Source: Actinomycetes bacterium (GTDB taxonomy: Bacteria > Actinomycetota > Actinomycetes > Actinomycetales > Cellulomonadaceae). From it: a stretch of 64,000 nt of DNA. The stretch spans positions 1 through 64,000 of the forward strand of contig JAJYSG010000001.1 of the NCBI GenBank assembly GCA_021793675.1. Direction: 5' to 3'. Both the position numbers and the translations under genes were made by a program. Below the pieces are notes generated by a model. That model was not told where the DNA came from. It saw nothing but the letters and a program-made list of their open reading frames with translations, and searched no databases. Positions 29,999 to 44,589 of this stretch are shown piece after piece; the stretch's first letter is position 1; each line of letters starts with the position of its first letter.

Positions 29999-30685
29999 GT
30001 GGTCGACGCAGCCCCTTCCGCCTGGAACCTGGCGAACGTCCTGACGGTGCTGCGCATCGTGCTGGTGCCGGTGTTCGTCGTCGCCCTGCTCTGGGACCAC
30101 GGCCAGGGGATCGCACTGCGCCTGGTGGCGCTCGGGCTGTTCCTGCTCGCGGCGGCGACGGACCGCTTCGACGGCTGGATCGCCCGCCGCAACAACCTCG
30201 TCACCGACCTGGGCAAGCTGCTCGACCCGATCGCCGACAAGCTCCTCATGGGCGCCGCGCTGGTGTGCCTGTCCGTTCTCGGCAACCTGCCGTGGTGGGT
30301 GACGGTCGTCATCCTCGTCCGTGAGCTGGGCATCACCGTCATGCGGTTCTTCCTGCTGCGCTACCTGGTGCTGCCGGCCTCCAAGGGCGGCAAGCTCAAG
30401 ACGGTGCTGCAGACCGCCGCCATCGCGCTGTTCCTTCTGCCGCTGCACTCCCTGCCGTCCGGGGTGACCGTCGTGGCCTGGGTGCTCATGGTGATCGCAG
30501 TGGTCCTCACCGTGGCCACCGGGCTGGACTACCTGCGGACGGCGGTGCGGGTGTGGCGCGAGGCGGCGGCGCTGCGCGTGAAGGACAGCGGCGCTCGGCG
30601 GGGTCCGTCGGGTTCGGACGGGCGGGACTCGGGCCCCGGCACCACGAACGACGCCGCGGGCCCTGCGACACCGGCCGGAGTCTGA
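29999..30685 (+). CDS. pgsA: CDP-diacylglycerol-glycerol-3-phosphate 3-phosphatidyltransferase-type enzyme
   Basis: The 228-residue membrane enzyme has the full CDP-alcohol phosphatidyltransferase signature DRFDGWIAR, eight residues, then GKLLDPIAD, which includes all the metal-binding aspartates. Five to six hydrophobic helices surround it. The protein falls in the PgsA group, which makes phosphatidylglycerol phosphate, and matches the position of the second pgsA copy upstream of clgR in mycobacteria. The C-terminal ~30 residues are disordered. TAGGCT at 29987-29992 lies 6 nt before the GTG, so the mRNA is probably leaderless. cinA and clgR follow on the same strand. Confidence 0.93.
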   Translation: MVDAAPSAWNLANVLTVLRIVLVPVFVVALLWDHGQGIALRLVALGLFLLAAATDRFDGWIARRNNLVTDLGKLLDPIADKLLMGAALVCLSVLGNLPWWVTVVILVRELGITVMRFFLLRYLVLPASKGGKLKTVLQTAAIALFLLPLHSLPSGVTVVAWVLMVIAVVLTVATGLDYLRTAVRVWREAAALRVKDSGARRGPSGSDGRDSGPGTTNDAAGPATPAGV

Positions 30686-30800
30686 CACCGGGCCGGCCGG
30701 CCGGTGCGTCGCGTCACCGACGGGGGCGGGCCAGTGGCCCCCTCGAATGGCGTGGCGGCCGGCCGGGGGAGCGCCTGGTGGTGTCGACGTGGAGGTGGAG

Positions 30801-31331
30801 ATGGCGTCGGAGGAGGTCGTGGACGCCGTGGCGGGCCGCGACACCGCCCTGGCGGCGGGGCTGCTGGCTGCGCTCGAGTCCCGCGGCTGGACCCTGGCCG
30901 TCGCCGAGTCGCTGACCGGCGGGGCGGTGTGCGCGCGGCTCGTCGACGTGCCCGGGGCCTCGCGCACGTTGCGTGGCGGGGTCGTGTCCTACGCGACGGA
31001 CGTCAAGGCGGCGCTGCTCGGCGTGCCTGCGGATCTGCTCGCGTCACGCGGGGCGGTGGACCCCGACGTGGCCGCTGCCATGGCGCGCGGCGTGCGCCGG
31101 CGGCTGCGTGCCGATGTCGGCCTGGCCACCACGGGCGTGGCCGGCCCCGACCCGCAGGACGGCCGGCCGCCGGGCACCGTGCACGTGGCCGTCGTCACGC
31201 CGGACGGTGTCCGCGTCGCCTCGCCGGTGATCGCGGGAGACCGTGCCGCGGTCCGGGCCGGAACCGTCCGCGCGGTGCTGGAGCTGGCCCTCGCGACGGT
31301 CGGGGAACACGGTGGCGGCTCGTCACGTTGA
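30801..31331 (+). CDS. cinA: CinA C-terminal domain amidohydrolase family protein
   Basis: The 176-residue protein is a stand-alone CinA C-terminal domain, like the E. coli nicotinamide-nucleotide amidase. Motifs: [19 protein letters not shown] (catalytic Ser-region), [17 protein letters not shown], and [22 protein letters not shown]. It lacks the N-terminal COG1058 domain of full-length CinA, the common state in actinobacteria. ATG 30801 is chosen because GGAGG at 30791-30795 has 5-nt spacing; the upstream ATG at 30747 lacks a site. It lies between pgsA and clgR, as is typical. Confidence 0.92.
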   Translation: MASEEVVDAVAGRDTALAAGLLAALESRGWTLAVAESLTGGAVCARLVDVPGASRTLRGGVVSYATDVKAALLGVPADLLASRGAVDPDVAAAMARGVRRRLRADVGLATTGVAGPDPQDGRPPGTVHVAVVTPDGVRVASPVIAGDRAAVRAGTVRAVLELALATVGEHGGGSSR

Positions 31332-31500
31332 ACCCGCCGTGATGGTCAACCGCCCGTTGGGCCGCCGCGACGGGGCACGTGTCACAGGCTCACGGTACGG
31401 TGGACATCGTCCGGCAGAAGCGCGAGCGGCTGCCGGAGGGAACGGTCGGACAGGTGTGCCGGGCAAGGTCCCGGCTCGTGACACGAAGGGGGGAGCCCAC

Positions 31501-31818
31501 ATGGTGGTCCTTCGACACCACATCGGTGATGTGCTGCGCGATGCACGGCAGCGTCAGGGGCGGACCCTCCGCGAGGTGTCGTCCGCGGCCCGGGTCTCGC
31601 TCGGATACCTCTCCGAGGTGGAGCGCGGGCAGAAGGAAGCGTCGAGCGAGCTGCTGTGGAGCATCTGCGACGCGCTCGACGTGCCGATGTCGCTCGTGCT
31701 GCGCGAGGCGGCGGACCGGATCGCGGTCGCCGAGGGTCTGCTGATCCCGGACACGGTGCCGGCAGATCTGGCCTTCGACGGCTGGGTCCGGCGCTCGGAG
31801 CTCGCCCCCGTCGGCTGA
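31501..31818 (+). CDS. clgR: XRE-family regulator ClgR
   Basis: The 105-residue protein is a single helix-turn-helix regulator (about residues 10-65): [44 protein letters not shown]. This is the ClgR sequence type, which in actinobacteria activates Clp protease and other proteostasis genes and is itself often degraded by ClpP. The position after pgsA-cinA supports it. The C-terminus is short and acidic. GGGGGGAG precedes the ATG. A -10-like TACGGT lies at 31396-31401, giving a ~100-nt leader. No clear ClgR operator was seen upstream. Confidence 0.9.
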   Translation: MVVLRHHIGDVLRDARQRQGRTLREVSSAARVSLGYLSEVERGQKEASSELLWSICDALDVPMSLVLREAADRIAVAEGLLIPDTVPADLAFDGWVRRSELAPVG

Positions 31819-31821
31819 CGG

Positions 31822-32685
31822 TCAGGCCCGCGTCTCCGGCTGGCAGTGCGGGCACCAGAACACCGGCCGCTGCATCGGTGGCGTGCGGGCCTGGCCCCGG
31901 GCGATGAGCCCACCGCAGCGCACGCACCGCAGGCCTGCACGGGCGTGCACGCGTCCCGGTGGCGTGCGCAGCCGCACGGACTCCGTCATGAGCCGGCGGG
32001 CGGCGCGCAGCAGCCGTGCGGGGTCGGGAACCCGGTCGCCCGGCGTCCAGGGCCACAGCCGTTCGACGAAGAGCGACTCTGCCATGAAGATCGTGCCGAT
32101 ACCGGCCACGACGTGCTGGTCCAGGAGCAGCTCGGCCGCGGGCGTGCTGCCACCGGCGGTCCAGCGTCGCAGAGTCTCGTCGATCCCGGGGCCCGGCCGC
32201 CGGCCCGGCATGCCTGCCGGCGCGTCGACGCCGAGTGCACCGGTCCGGCTCGGTGGGATCCCGGTGGCCGGACCGTCGTCCGGGTCGAACGTGTCGTCGA
32301 GCAGGTCCGGGCCCAGTGCCCCGACGAGCAGGTGCTCGTCGCGGGTGCGGACCACGTCGAGCATGCCGAGCAGGACTCCGACGGCCAGGCCCGCGTCCGT
32401 GCCGAGCACGGCGCGCACGTCGGCCCGGCCGAGGGGGATCTGAGGATCTCCGGCGCGACGCACCCGCCAGGCTCCGTCCATCCGGAGATGGGTGTGCAGC
32501 GTGCGACCGTCGTCCAGCCGCGTCAGCAGGTGCTTGCCGTAGGGACGGGTCCCGAGCACCGTGCGTCCCACGAGGTCGACGCCACCGGCGGACGGCCAGC
32601 GCAGCTCGGCGCGCACCAGCGTGCGGCCGGCCAGCACGCCGTCGAGCGCGGCGGCGGTGCGACGAAGGACGTCCCCCTCAGGCAC
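31822..32685 (-). CDS. nei: Fpg/Nei-family DNA glycosylase (Nei2-like)
   Basis: The 287-residue enzyme excises oxidised bases. It starts with Pro-Glu after the initiator (the catalytic Pro1 and Glu2 of the mature family), has the PYGKHLLTRL beta-strand with the conserved Lys, the helix-two-turn-helix GIGTIFMAESLF, and a C-terminal zinc finger CVRCGG ... FWCPHC. The PEGD start and overall layout point to the endonuclease VIII (Nei) branch, not Fpg (PELPE). An Asp/Pro/Gly-rich insertion near residues 130-165 is unusual. It lies 63 bp after lhr on the same strand, the typical actinobacterial lhr-nei pair. Confidence 0.92.
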   Translation of the reverse strand: MPEGDVLRRTAAALDGVLAGRTLVRAELRWPSAGGVDLVGRTVLGTRPYGKHLLTRLDDGRTLHTHLRMDGAWRVRRAGDPQIPLGRADVRAVLGTDAGLAVGVLLGMLDVVRTRDEHLLVGALGPDLLDDTFDPDDGPATGIPPSRTGALGVDAPAGMPGRRPGPGIDETLRRWTAGGSTPAAELLLDQHVVAGIGTIFMAESLFVERLWPWTPGDRVPDPARLLRAARRLMTESVRLRTPPGRVHARAGLRCVRCGGLIARGQARTPPMQRPVFWCPHCQPETRA

Positions 32686-32748
32686 TCGCGTCCCTCCCGG
32701 TGTCGGGGGCCTCGTCGGCCCCGAGGCCGCCCGCGATGTCCGGACCGC

Positions 32749-37611
<4,863 letters not shown>

Positions 37612-37705
37612 CGCCCCATCATCGCGGTCGCCGCCGACACGCGGCCCGGGCGGCGTGCGAGCGCCTCGGGTCGGTGCCGCGGCCGCGGGGTGGCAGGCTG
37701 AGGGT

Positions 37706-37948
37706 GTGCGGTACAGCGAGTTCTGGAGCCTGGTCGACGAGGTGCTCGGGCGCGCGCACGGCCGCGTGCTGACCTCGTCGCTGCGGCTCGGCGCGCTGGA
37801 GGACCGCACCGCCGAGGCCGCCCTCGCCGAGAACGCCGACCCGCGCGACGTCTGGCACGCGCTGTGCGACGAGCTGGAGATCCCGGACTCCCGTCGCTGG
37901 GGCGCCAACCCGCGCCGTACGGCCCCGCCGCGGCGCGCACGGGCGTGA
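37706..37948 (+). CDS. DUF3046 family protein
   Basis: The 80-residue protein matches the small actinobacterial DUF3046 family (starts RYSEFWSLVDEVLG; has VWHALCDELEIPDSRRWG near residue 50-70), which in mycobacteria also lies just upstream of the recA-recX region. Function is unknown; the highly conserved Trp residues suggest a binding role. CAGGCT at 37694-37699 lies 6 nt before the GTG, so the mRNA is probably leaderless. The C-terminus is basic. Its stop overlaps the next start (GTGA), so translation is coupled. Confidence 0.9.
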   Translation: MRYSEFWSLVDEVLGRAHGRVLTSSLRLGALEDRTAEAALAENADPRDVWHALCDELEIPDSRRWGANPRRTAPPRRARA

Positions 37949-40170
37949 CCGCCGGCGGGCCGCGCGCCGCCCGGGCGCGGCGGCGCTGGCCCACCCGGTC
38001 CGACCTCGCGGAGGCCGGATGGTCGCTCGTCGCGACGACGCTCGGCCTGTCGGTGGCCATCGGCGTCGTCGGCGGCGTGCGGGTGCGCAGCTGGTGGTCC
38101 GTGCTGCTGGCCGGCGCTCTCGTGGCGGCCGGCGCGCTGCTGCTGGCCCCCGCGCTGCGACCCCTCGCGCGGCTCGGCGGCGCCGGTGGGGCGCTCGTCG
38201 CGGGCGTGGCCGGTCAGCTCGTCGTCGCCTGGGCGGCGCTGCGCTTCCTGCCCGGCGTCGAGCTGCGCAGCGCCTGGTCCGTGGTGCGGGTGCTCGTCGT
38301 GTCCGGGGTCGTCATGGCGGTGGGCCGATGGGTCTGGGCGGCGCCGGGCAACGGCTACGTCGTCGAGGCCACGCTGCGCCGTGCCCGTCGGCGGGCACTG
38401 GCTGGCGGGCGGGAAGCCGGCGCGGCGGCCCGGCCGCCCGGTGCGGTCGTCGTCCAGCTGGACGGGGTCTCCGCACCCGTGCTGGACCAGGCGCGCGCCG
38501 CCGGGCTGGTCCCGACGATCGACCGTTGGCTGACGAGCGGCACCCACACGGTCGAGCCGTGGTGGGCCCGCCTGCCGGCCACGACGCCGGCCAGCCAGGC
38601 CGGGTTCCTGCACGGCGACTCCTCGCGCGTGCCGGCCTTCCGGTGGTGGGACCGCACGCTGGGACGGATGGTCGTGGCGAACCGCCCCGGCGACGCCGCG
38701 CTGGTCGAGGAGCGGGTCAGCACCGGGGATGGCCTGCTGTCCGGGGGCGGCGTGGCGGTGGGCACGATGCTCTCGGGCGACGCCGCCACCGCCTACCTCG
38801 TGATGAGCCGGGGTCCCCGCCGCGGGGTCGGGCCCGGCACCGGCTACCTGCGCTTCTTCGCCGACCCGTTCGTGCTGGTCCGGGCGCTGACGGTGACCCT
38901 CGGCGAGATGGTCAAGGAGCTCTACCAGGCGCGCCGGCAGCGGGAGCACGGGGTCGCGCCGCGTATCCGCCGGGGCGGTTGGTACGTGCCGCTGCGGGCG
39001 CTGACGAACGTCCTGCTGCGCGACCTGTCGACGTCGATCGTCGCCGCGTCGCTGGAGCAGGGCGCGCCGGTCGTCTTCGTCGCGCTCGTCGACTACGACG
39101 AGATCGCGCACCACGCGGGGCCCACCCGCCCGGAGTCGCTGCGCGCGCTGGAGGGCCTCGACGGCGTGCTGGGCACGCTGGAGCGGGTGCTGCCGTGGGC
39201 GCCGCGCCGGTACGACGTCGTCGTGCTCTCGGACCACGGCCAGGCCCTCGGCGCACCGTTCGCCCAGGTGGCCGGCGCCGACCTGCTCGACGTCGTGCGG
39301 CAGCTCATGGCGGTGCCCGACGCCGCGGGCCTGACCAGCGGCGGCGGCGAGGACCTCGGTCAGCTTGACGCCCTGCTGGCGGGGCTCGTCGGCCGGTCGT
39401 CGGCGCGGCTGCGGCGAGCCGGTCCGGGGCACGACGAGCGGCGGCCCGACGGGTCGGGGCCGGGCGCGGGTCCGCCGGAGGTCGCCGTGGCCACCTCCGG
39501 CAACCTTGCGCTGATCTGGTTCCCACGGCTCGCCCGGCGGCCCGTGCTGGAGGACCTGCAGGCGAGGCACCCGGCGCTCGTCGCAGGCCTCGCGGCGACG
39601 CCGGGCGTCGGCCTCGTCGTGCTCGACACGGCGGAGCGCGGCCTCGTCGCCGTCGGTCCGCGCGGGGTGCGGACGCTGGAGCGGGACGATCCCGTCGAGG
39701 GCGAGGACCCGCTGGCCGGCTACGGCTCGCGGGCGGCCGCCGACCTGGCGCGGGCCGCGCGGCTGCCGGACACCGGCGACCTGCTCGTGGTCTCGGCGCT
39801 GACCCGGGAGGGGCAGGTGCACGCGTTCGAGGCGCAGGTCGGCTCCCACGGCGGGCTCGGCGGTGACCAGAGCTGGGCGTTCCTGCTGCACCCGGCGTCC
39901 TGGACGGTGGCCGACGAGCGGCGCGAGCCGGTGGACGGCCGTCGCGTCCTGGTGGGTGCGGAGGCCGTCTTCGAGTGCCTGTCGGCGTGGCTGTGCGCGG
40001 CCGGCCTACGGGTACCGGGAGGGATGCGCGCTGACGCGCCGGACGGCCCGCCCGACGAGCCGCGCGGCGGCGTGCCGGACGCGTCACCCGACGAGCCGCG
40101 GGACGGCACGCCGGGCCGGGTGCTCGACGACCGTGGCGGCGGCGCGCTGCACCGCCCGGGGGCACCGTGA
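37945..40170 (+). CDS. Alkaline-phosphatase-superfamily membrane protein
   Basis: The 741-residue protein has four hydrophobic helices in its first ~145 residues (holin-like membrane domain), then an alkaline phosphatase/phosphodiesterase superfamily domain. Metal and nucleophile motifs: VVVQLDGVS (Asp), LPATTPASQAGFL (Thr nucleophile), VDYDEIAHHAGP (Asp and His), VVLSDHGQALG (Asp-His), and GSHGGLGGDQSWAF (His). All are intact. The C-terminal ~50 residues are a Pro/Asp/Gly-rich tail with an imperfect DEPRGG/DEPRDG repeat. The substrate is unknown. It is coupled to DUF3046 upstream and the MBL gene downstream by 4-bp overlaps. Confidence 0.85.
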   Translation: MTAGGPRAARARRRWPTRSDLAEAGWSLVATTLGLSVAIGVVGGVRVRSWWSVLLAGALVAAGALLLAPALRPLARLGGAGGALVAGVAGQLVVAWAALRFLPGVELRSAWSVVRVLVVSGVVMAVGRWVWAAPGNGYVVEATLRRARRRALAGGREAGAAARPPGAVVVQLDGVSAPVLDQARAAGLVPTIDRWLTSGTHTVEPWWARLPATTPASQAGFLHGDSSRVPAFRWWDRTLGRMVVANRPGDAALVEERVSTGDGLLSGGGVAVGTMLSGDAATAYLVMSRGPRRGVGPGTGYLRFFADPFVLVRALTVTLGEMVKELYQARRQREHGVAPRIRRGGWYVPLRALTNVLLRDLSTSIVAASLEQGAPVVFVALVDYDEIAHHAGPTRPESLRALEGLDGVLGTLERVLPWAPRRYDVVVLSDHGQALGAPFAQVAGADLLDVVRQLMAVPDAAGLTSGGGEDLGQLDALLAGLVGRSSARLRRAGPGHDERRPDGSGPGAGPPEVAVATSGNLALIWFPRLARRPVLEDLQARHPALVAGLAATPGVGLVVLDTAERGLVAVGPRGVRTLERDDPVEGEDPLAGYGSRAAADLARAARLPDTGDLLVVSALTREGQVHAFEAQVGSHGGLGGDQSWAFLLHPASWTVADERREPVDGRRVLVGAEAVFECLSAWLCAAGLRVPGGMRADAPDGPPDEPRGGVPDASPDEPRDGTPGRVLDDRGGGALHRPGAP

Positions 40171-40958
40171 CCGTCGGACGCGTGACCTGGTTGGGGCACG
40201 CGAGCGTGGTGATCGACGTGATGGGGGTCCGGCTCCTCACCGACCCGCTGCTGCGCGAGCACGCCGGGCTGCTGCGCCGTCGCGGCGCGGCGCCTGACCC
40301 GGCGCTGTGGCGTGACCCGGACGCCGTCCTGCTCTCCCACCTCCACTACGACCACGCCGAGATCGGTTCCCTGGAGCTGCTCGGCCGGGTCCCCGTGGTG
40401 GCGGCGCCCGCCAACGCCCGGTGGCTGCGCCGCCACGGGATCCCCGGCGGCGTCGCCCTCCCGGAGGGCACCTGGTGGACGGTGCCCGCCACCCGGCGCT
40501 CCGGCGCGGTCCAGGTGCGTGCGGTGCCGGCGGTGCACGGCGACCGGCCGATGCCCCAGCGGCCGAACGCCGCGTGCGGGTTCGTCGTGCGCGCGGGGGA
40601 GCTGCGTATCTGGTTCGCGGGGGACACCGGGCCGCACCCGGCGATGGCCGCGGTCCCGGACATCCTGGGCGGTCGCGTCGACCTGGCGCTGGTGCCGGTG
40701 GGCGGCTGGGGACCGCGGCTGTCCGGCGGGCACCTGGACCCGGTGCAGGCGGCGCGCGCGTGCGCGCTCGTCGGCGCCCGGGTGGCGGTCCCCGTGCACT
40801 GGGGCACGCTGCACGCGCCTGCGTCGCGGCGCCTGCCGCCCGGATGGATGGACCGCGCGGGGCCGGCCTTCCTGCATGCGGCGCGTCACGAGGCGCCGGG
40901 CTGCACGGTGCTCCTGCTGGCGCCGGGCGGCTCCGGCGAGGTCTCGTCGGGCACGTGA
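40167..40958 (+). CDS. MBL-fold metallo-hydrolase, UlaG/YtnP-like
   Basis: The 263-residue soluble protein is a metallo-beta-lactamase-fold hydrolase of the UPF0173/UlaG kind: [13 protein letters not shown] at the start, the metal motif [10 protein letters not shown] near residue 57, [11 protein letters not shown] near 150, and the terminal histidine in [10 protein letters not shown] near 210. The metal ligands are intact; substrate unknown. The GTG overlaps the upstream stop, so DUF3046, the phosphatase-like gene and this one form a translationally coupled trio just before recA. The 248 bp to recA hold the recA promoter and LexA box. Confidence 0.88.
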   Translation: MTVGRVTWLGHASVVIDVMGVRLLTDPLLREHAGLLRRRGAAPDPALWRDPDAVLLSHLHYDHAEIGSLELLGRVPVVAAPANARWLRRHGIPGGVALPEGTWWTVPATRRSGAVQVRAVPAVHGDRPMPQRPNAACGFVVRAGELRIWFAGDTGPHPAMAAVPDILGGRVDLALVPVGGWGPRLSGGHLDPVQAARACALVGARVAVPVHWGTLHAPASRRLPPGWMDRAGPAFLHAARHEAPGCTVLLLAPGGSGEVSSGT

Positions 40959-41015
40959 CGGCAGCGAGCCGGGCGGACGCACGCGACACGCGACACGCCG
41001 GGCGCGCCGCGTGCG

Positions 41016-41031
41016 TCGAACAGGTGTTCGC
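41016..41031. promoter_or_regulatory. LexA (SOS) box of recA
   Basis: TCGAACAGGTGTTCGC matches the actinobacterial LexA site TCGAAC-N4-GTTCGA in 11 of 12 fixed positions. A -10-like TACTGT at 41034-41039 begins three bases after it, so bound LexA would cover the recA promoter. Confidence 0.88.
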
Positions 41032-41206
41032 CTTACTGTGGGTGGCGGGTGATCAACCGCCCACAGCCCGTCCCGGCGGCGTCACCACGCACCGGGCTCC
41101 GGGAGGCGAGCGGTCGTGTCGGTGGTCGGACATACGGTCGCCCACGACGAGAAGACCAGCCCCAGCCGGCGCAGCGCGCACGCTGCTCGAGACGAACGAG
41201 GGAATC

Positions 41207-42247
<1,041 letters not shown>

Positions 42248-42312
42248 CCGATGGCTCGGCGACACGGAACGGCGGTCGAGATCGGCCGGATGACGGCGAG
42301 GGGGGATGTCCG

Positions 42313-42915
42313 GTGAGCGGCGTCGGTCAGGGGCGCCGCCGCTCACCCGCACCCGAACCGCCGGCCTGCGGCGCGGCCGCCGTGGATCCGGAGCCGGACG
42401 GCGAGGACGTCGCTCGCGCCATCCTGCTCCGGCTCCTCACCGGCTCGCCCCGCACCCGCGCGCAGCTGGCCGCAGCGCTGGCCAAGCGGGACGTGCCTGA
42501 CGACGTGGCGACCCGCGTGCTGGATCGCTTCACCGAGGTGGGCCTCGTGGACGACGCCGCCTATGCGGACATGCTCGTCGCGTCGCGGCACGCCGAACGA
42601 GGGCTGTCTCGCCGGGCGCTCGCGGTGGAGCTGCGCCGTCGTGGGATCGATGACGCGATCGCCGCCCAGGCGCTGACGCAGGTGGGAGACGAGTCCGAGG
42701 TGGCGGCCGCCCGTCGTCTCGTCGAGCGGAAGCTGGCCTCGACGCATGGGCTGGACGCTGCGACCCGGGCGCGGCGCACGCTCGCGGCCCTGGGACGCCG
42801 GGGCTATGCGCCCGCTCTGGTGGCACGGCTGGTGCGGGAGACCCTGGCTCGCGAGGGTTCGCCGGACGACCTGGCGGACGGTGCCGACATCGACGACCTT
42901 CACTCGTACGAGTGA
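42313..42915 (+). CDS. recX: RecA regulator RecX
   Basis: RecX binds and inhibits RecA filaments. The 200-residue, three-repeat helical protein has the family sequences ILLRLLTGSPRTRAQLAAAL, FTEVGLVDDAAYADMLV, RGLSRRALAVELRRRGID and GRRGYAPALVARLVRE. The first ~35 residues are disordered and unconserved. GTG 42313 follows a GAGGGGG run at workable distance; a nearby ATG at 42306 is out of frame. It is transcribed with recA, and so is presumably SOS-induced. Confidence 0.92.
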   Translation: MSGVGQGRRRSPAPEPPACGAAAVDPEPDGEDVARAILLRLLTGSPRTRAQLAAALAKRDVPDDVATRVLDRFTEVGLVDDAAYADMLVASRHAERGLSRRALAVELRRRGIDDAIAAQALTQVGDESEVAAARRLVERKLASTHGLDAATRARRTLAALGRRGYAPALVARLVRETLAREGSPDDLADGADIDDLHSYE

Positions 42916-43029
42916 ACCTGAGGCCGGACCGTCGCGGCGCGTGGACCCGAACGGTGCGGCGCCGCCACCGCCCGGGGCGCATGGGCGACAATGGGCGGAT
43001 TCCCGTTCCGGGGGCGTCGGGAGGTGTCA

Positions 43030-44529
43030 ATGAACTGGGCGCCGATGCTCACGATCATCGGGCTGCTCGGTGCCTGTCTCGTCGCGCTTCTGCTGGTGCA
43101 GCTCGCCCGTCGCGAGGCCGACGAGGTGCGCCACCGCGCTGCCGACGACGTCGCCACCCTCAAGGAGGAGGCCCGCGCCAAGCTGGCCATCGCCGAGCGA
43201 CGTGAGCAGCGGCTGGCCGAACGTGAGCAGTCACTGGCGCAGGATCGAGCCGAGCTCGAGTCGCTGGAACGCCGCACGCGCGAGCGGGCGGAGGCGCTCG
43301 TGTCGGCCGAGCGCACCGCGGGCCGGCTCGTGGCGGACGCCGAGCAGACCGCGGCCAGGACGTTGGCGAAGGCGGAACGGGCGGCTGTCGCGGAGCTGGA
43401 GTCGGCCGCGGGCCTGTCCGCGGACGAGGCGCGGGTGCAGCTCGTCGAGCGGATGACCGAGCAGGCTCGCAACGACGCGGCGGCCCAGGTGCGCCGCGCG
43501 GACGCCCAGGCGCGACGCACGGCCGAGGCCCGCGCCCGGCGCATCGTGGCGAGCGCGGTGCAACGGCTCGCGGTCCCGACGAGCAGTCAGTCGGCCATCA
43601 CGGTCGTGCCGCTGCCGTCGGACGAGATGAAAGGTCGCATCATCGGCAAGGAGGGGCGCAACATCCGTTCCTTCGAGTCCCTGACGGGTGTCAACGTGCT
43701 CGTCGACGAGACGCCGGACGCGGTGGTGCTCTCGTGCTTCGACCCGGAGCGTCGCGAGATCGCGCAGGTGGCGCTCGAGGCGCTGATGGCGGATGGGCGG
43801 ATCCAGCCCCAGCGCATCGAGGCCGCGTACCAGGACGCCGTGGCGGCGGTCGACGAGCGCACCGAGGCGGCCGGTGGCGACGCCGCGGAGCGTGCCGGGG
43901 TCCGGGGGCTGCATCCTGAGCTCGTCCACACGCTCGGGAGGCTGCGACTGCGGACGTCCTACGGCCAGAACGTCCTCCAGCACCTGGTCGAGACGGCGAT
44001 CGTCGCCGGTGTGATCGCCGCCGAGGTCGGTGCGGACGTCGAGGTGACCAAGCGCGCTGCGTTGCTGCACGACATCGGCAAGGCGCTCACCGCGGAGCAG
44101 CCGGGCACCCATGCCGCGCTGGGCGCGGAGCTGGCGCGTCGCTGCGGCGAGTCGGCGGCGGTCGTCAACGCCATCGCCGCCCACCACGACGAGGTGCCCA
44201 TGGACACGGTGGAGGCGGTGCTGGTCCAGGCGTCGGACGCGATCTCCGCGGCGCGGCCCGGTGCTCGCCGGGAGGAGCTCGACCAGTACGTCGAGCGGAT
44301 GGACAAGCTGGAGTCGATCGTCGCCGAGCATCCGGGGGTGCGTCGCGCGCTGGCGATGTCCGCCGGGCACGAGGTGCGGGTGGTCGTCGAACCCACGGAG
44401 GTGGACGACACGGCGCTGCCGGGTCTGGCCACGGCGATCGCCCGGCACATCGAGCAGGACCTCACCTACCCGGGCGAGATCAAGGTCACCGTGGTGCGCG
44501 AGCTGCGGGCCAGCGCCACCGCCGGCTGA
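43030..44529 (+). CDS. rny: Ribonuclease Y
   Basis: RNase Y is a membrane-anchored endonuclease that initiates mRNA decay. The 499-residue protein has an N-terminal membrane helix (about residues 5-22), a long coiled coil (25-180) rich in Ala/Glu/Arg, a KH domain (~190-255: GRIIGKEGRNIRSFESLTG), an HD domain (~310-405: LLHDIGKA and AAHHDEVP) and the normal C-terminal region. Both HD metal motifs are intact. ATG 43030 has GGGAGG five bases upstream. It lies between recX and miaB. Most actinobacteria use RNase E/J, so carrying J (this window) plus Y is notable. Confidence 0.94.
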   Translation: MNWAPMLTIIGLLGACLVALLLVQLARREADEVRHRAADDVATLKEEARAKLAIAERREQRLAEREQSLAQDRAELESLERRTRERAEALVSAERTAGRLVADAEQTAARTLAKAERAAVAELESAAGLSADEARVQLVERMTEQARNDAAAQVRRADAQARRTAEARARRIVASAVQRLAVPTSSQSAITVVPLPSDEMKGRIIGKEGRNIRSFESLTGVNVLVDETPDAVVLSCFDPERREIAQVALEALMADGRIQPQRIEAAYQDAVAAVDERTEAAGGDAAERAGVRGLHPELVHTLGRLRLRTSYGQNVLQHLVETAIVAGVIAAEVGADVEVTKRAALLHDIGKALTAEQPGTHAALGAELARRCGESAAVVNAIAAHHDEVPMDTVEAVLVQASDAISAARPGARREELDQYVERMDKLESIVAEHPGVRRALAMSAGHEVRVVVEPTEVDDTALPGLATAIARHIEQDLTYPGEIKVTVVRELRASATAG

Positions 44530-44589
44530 GCCGGGCGCCGAGCAGACCCACGGAGGGCGGCCGGCGCGCGCAACGTACCCTTGACGGCG

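Noticed and set aside
37612..39891. Upstream extension of the lhr frame
   Set aside because: It is antisense to DUF3046 and the phosphatase-like gene, which have clear domains, and Lhr homology begins at ~37611.
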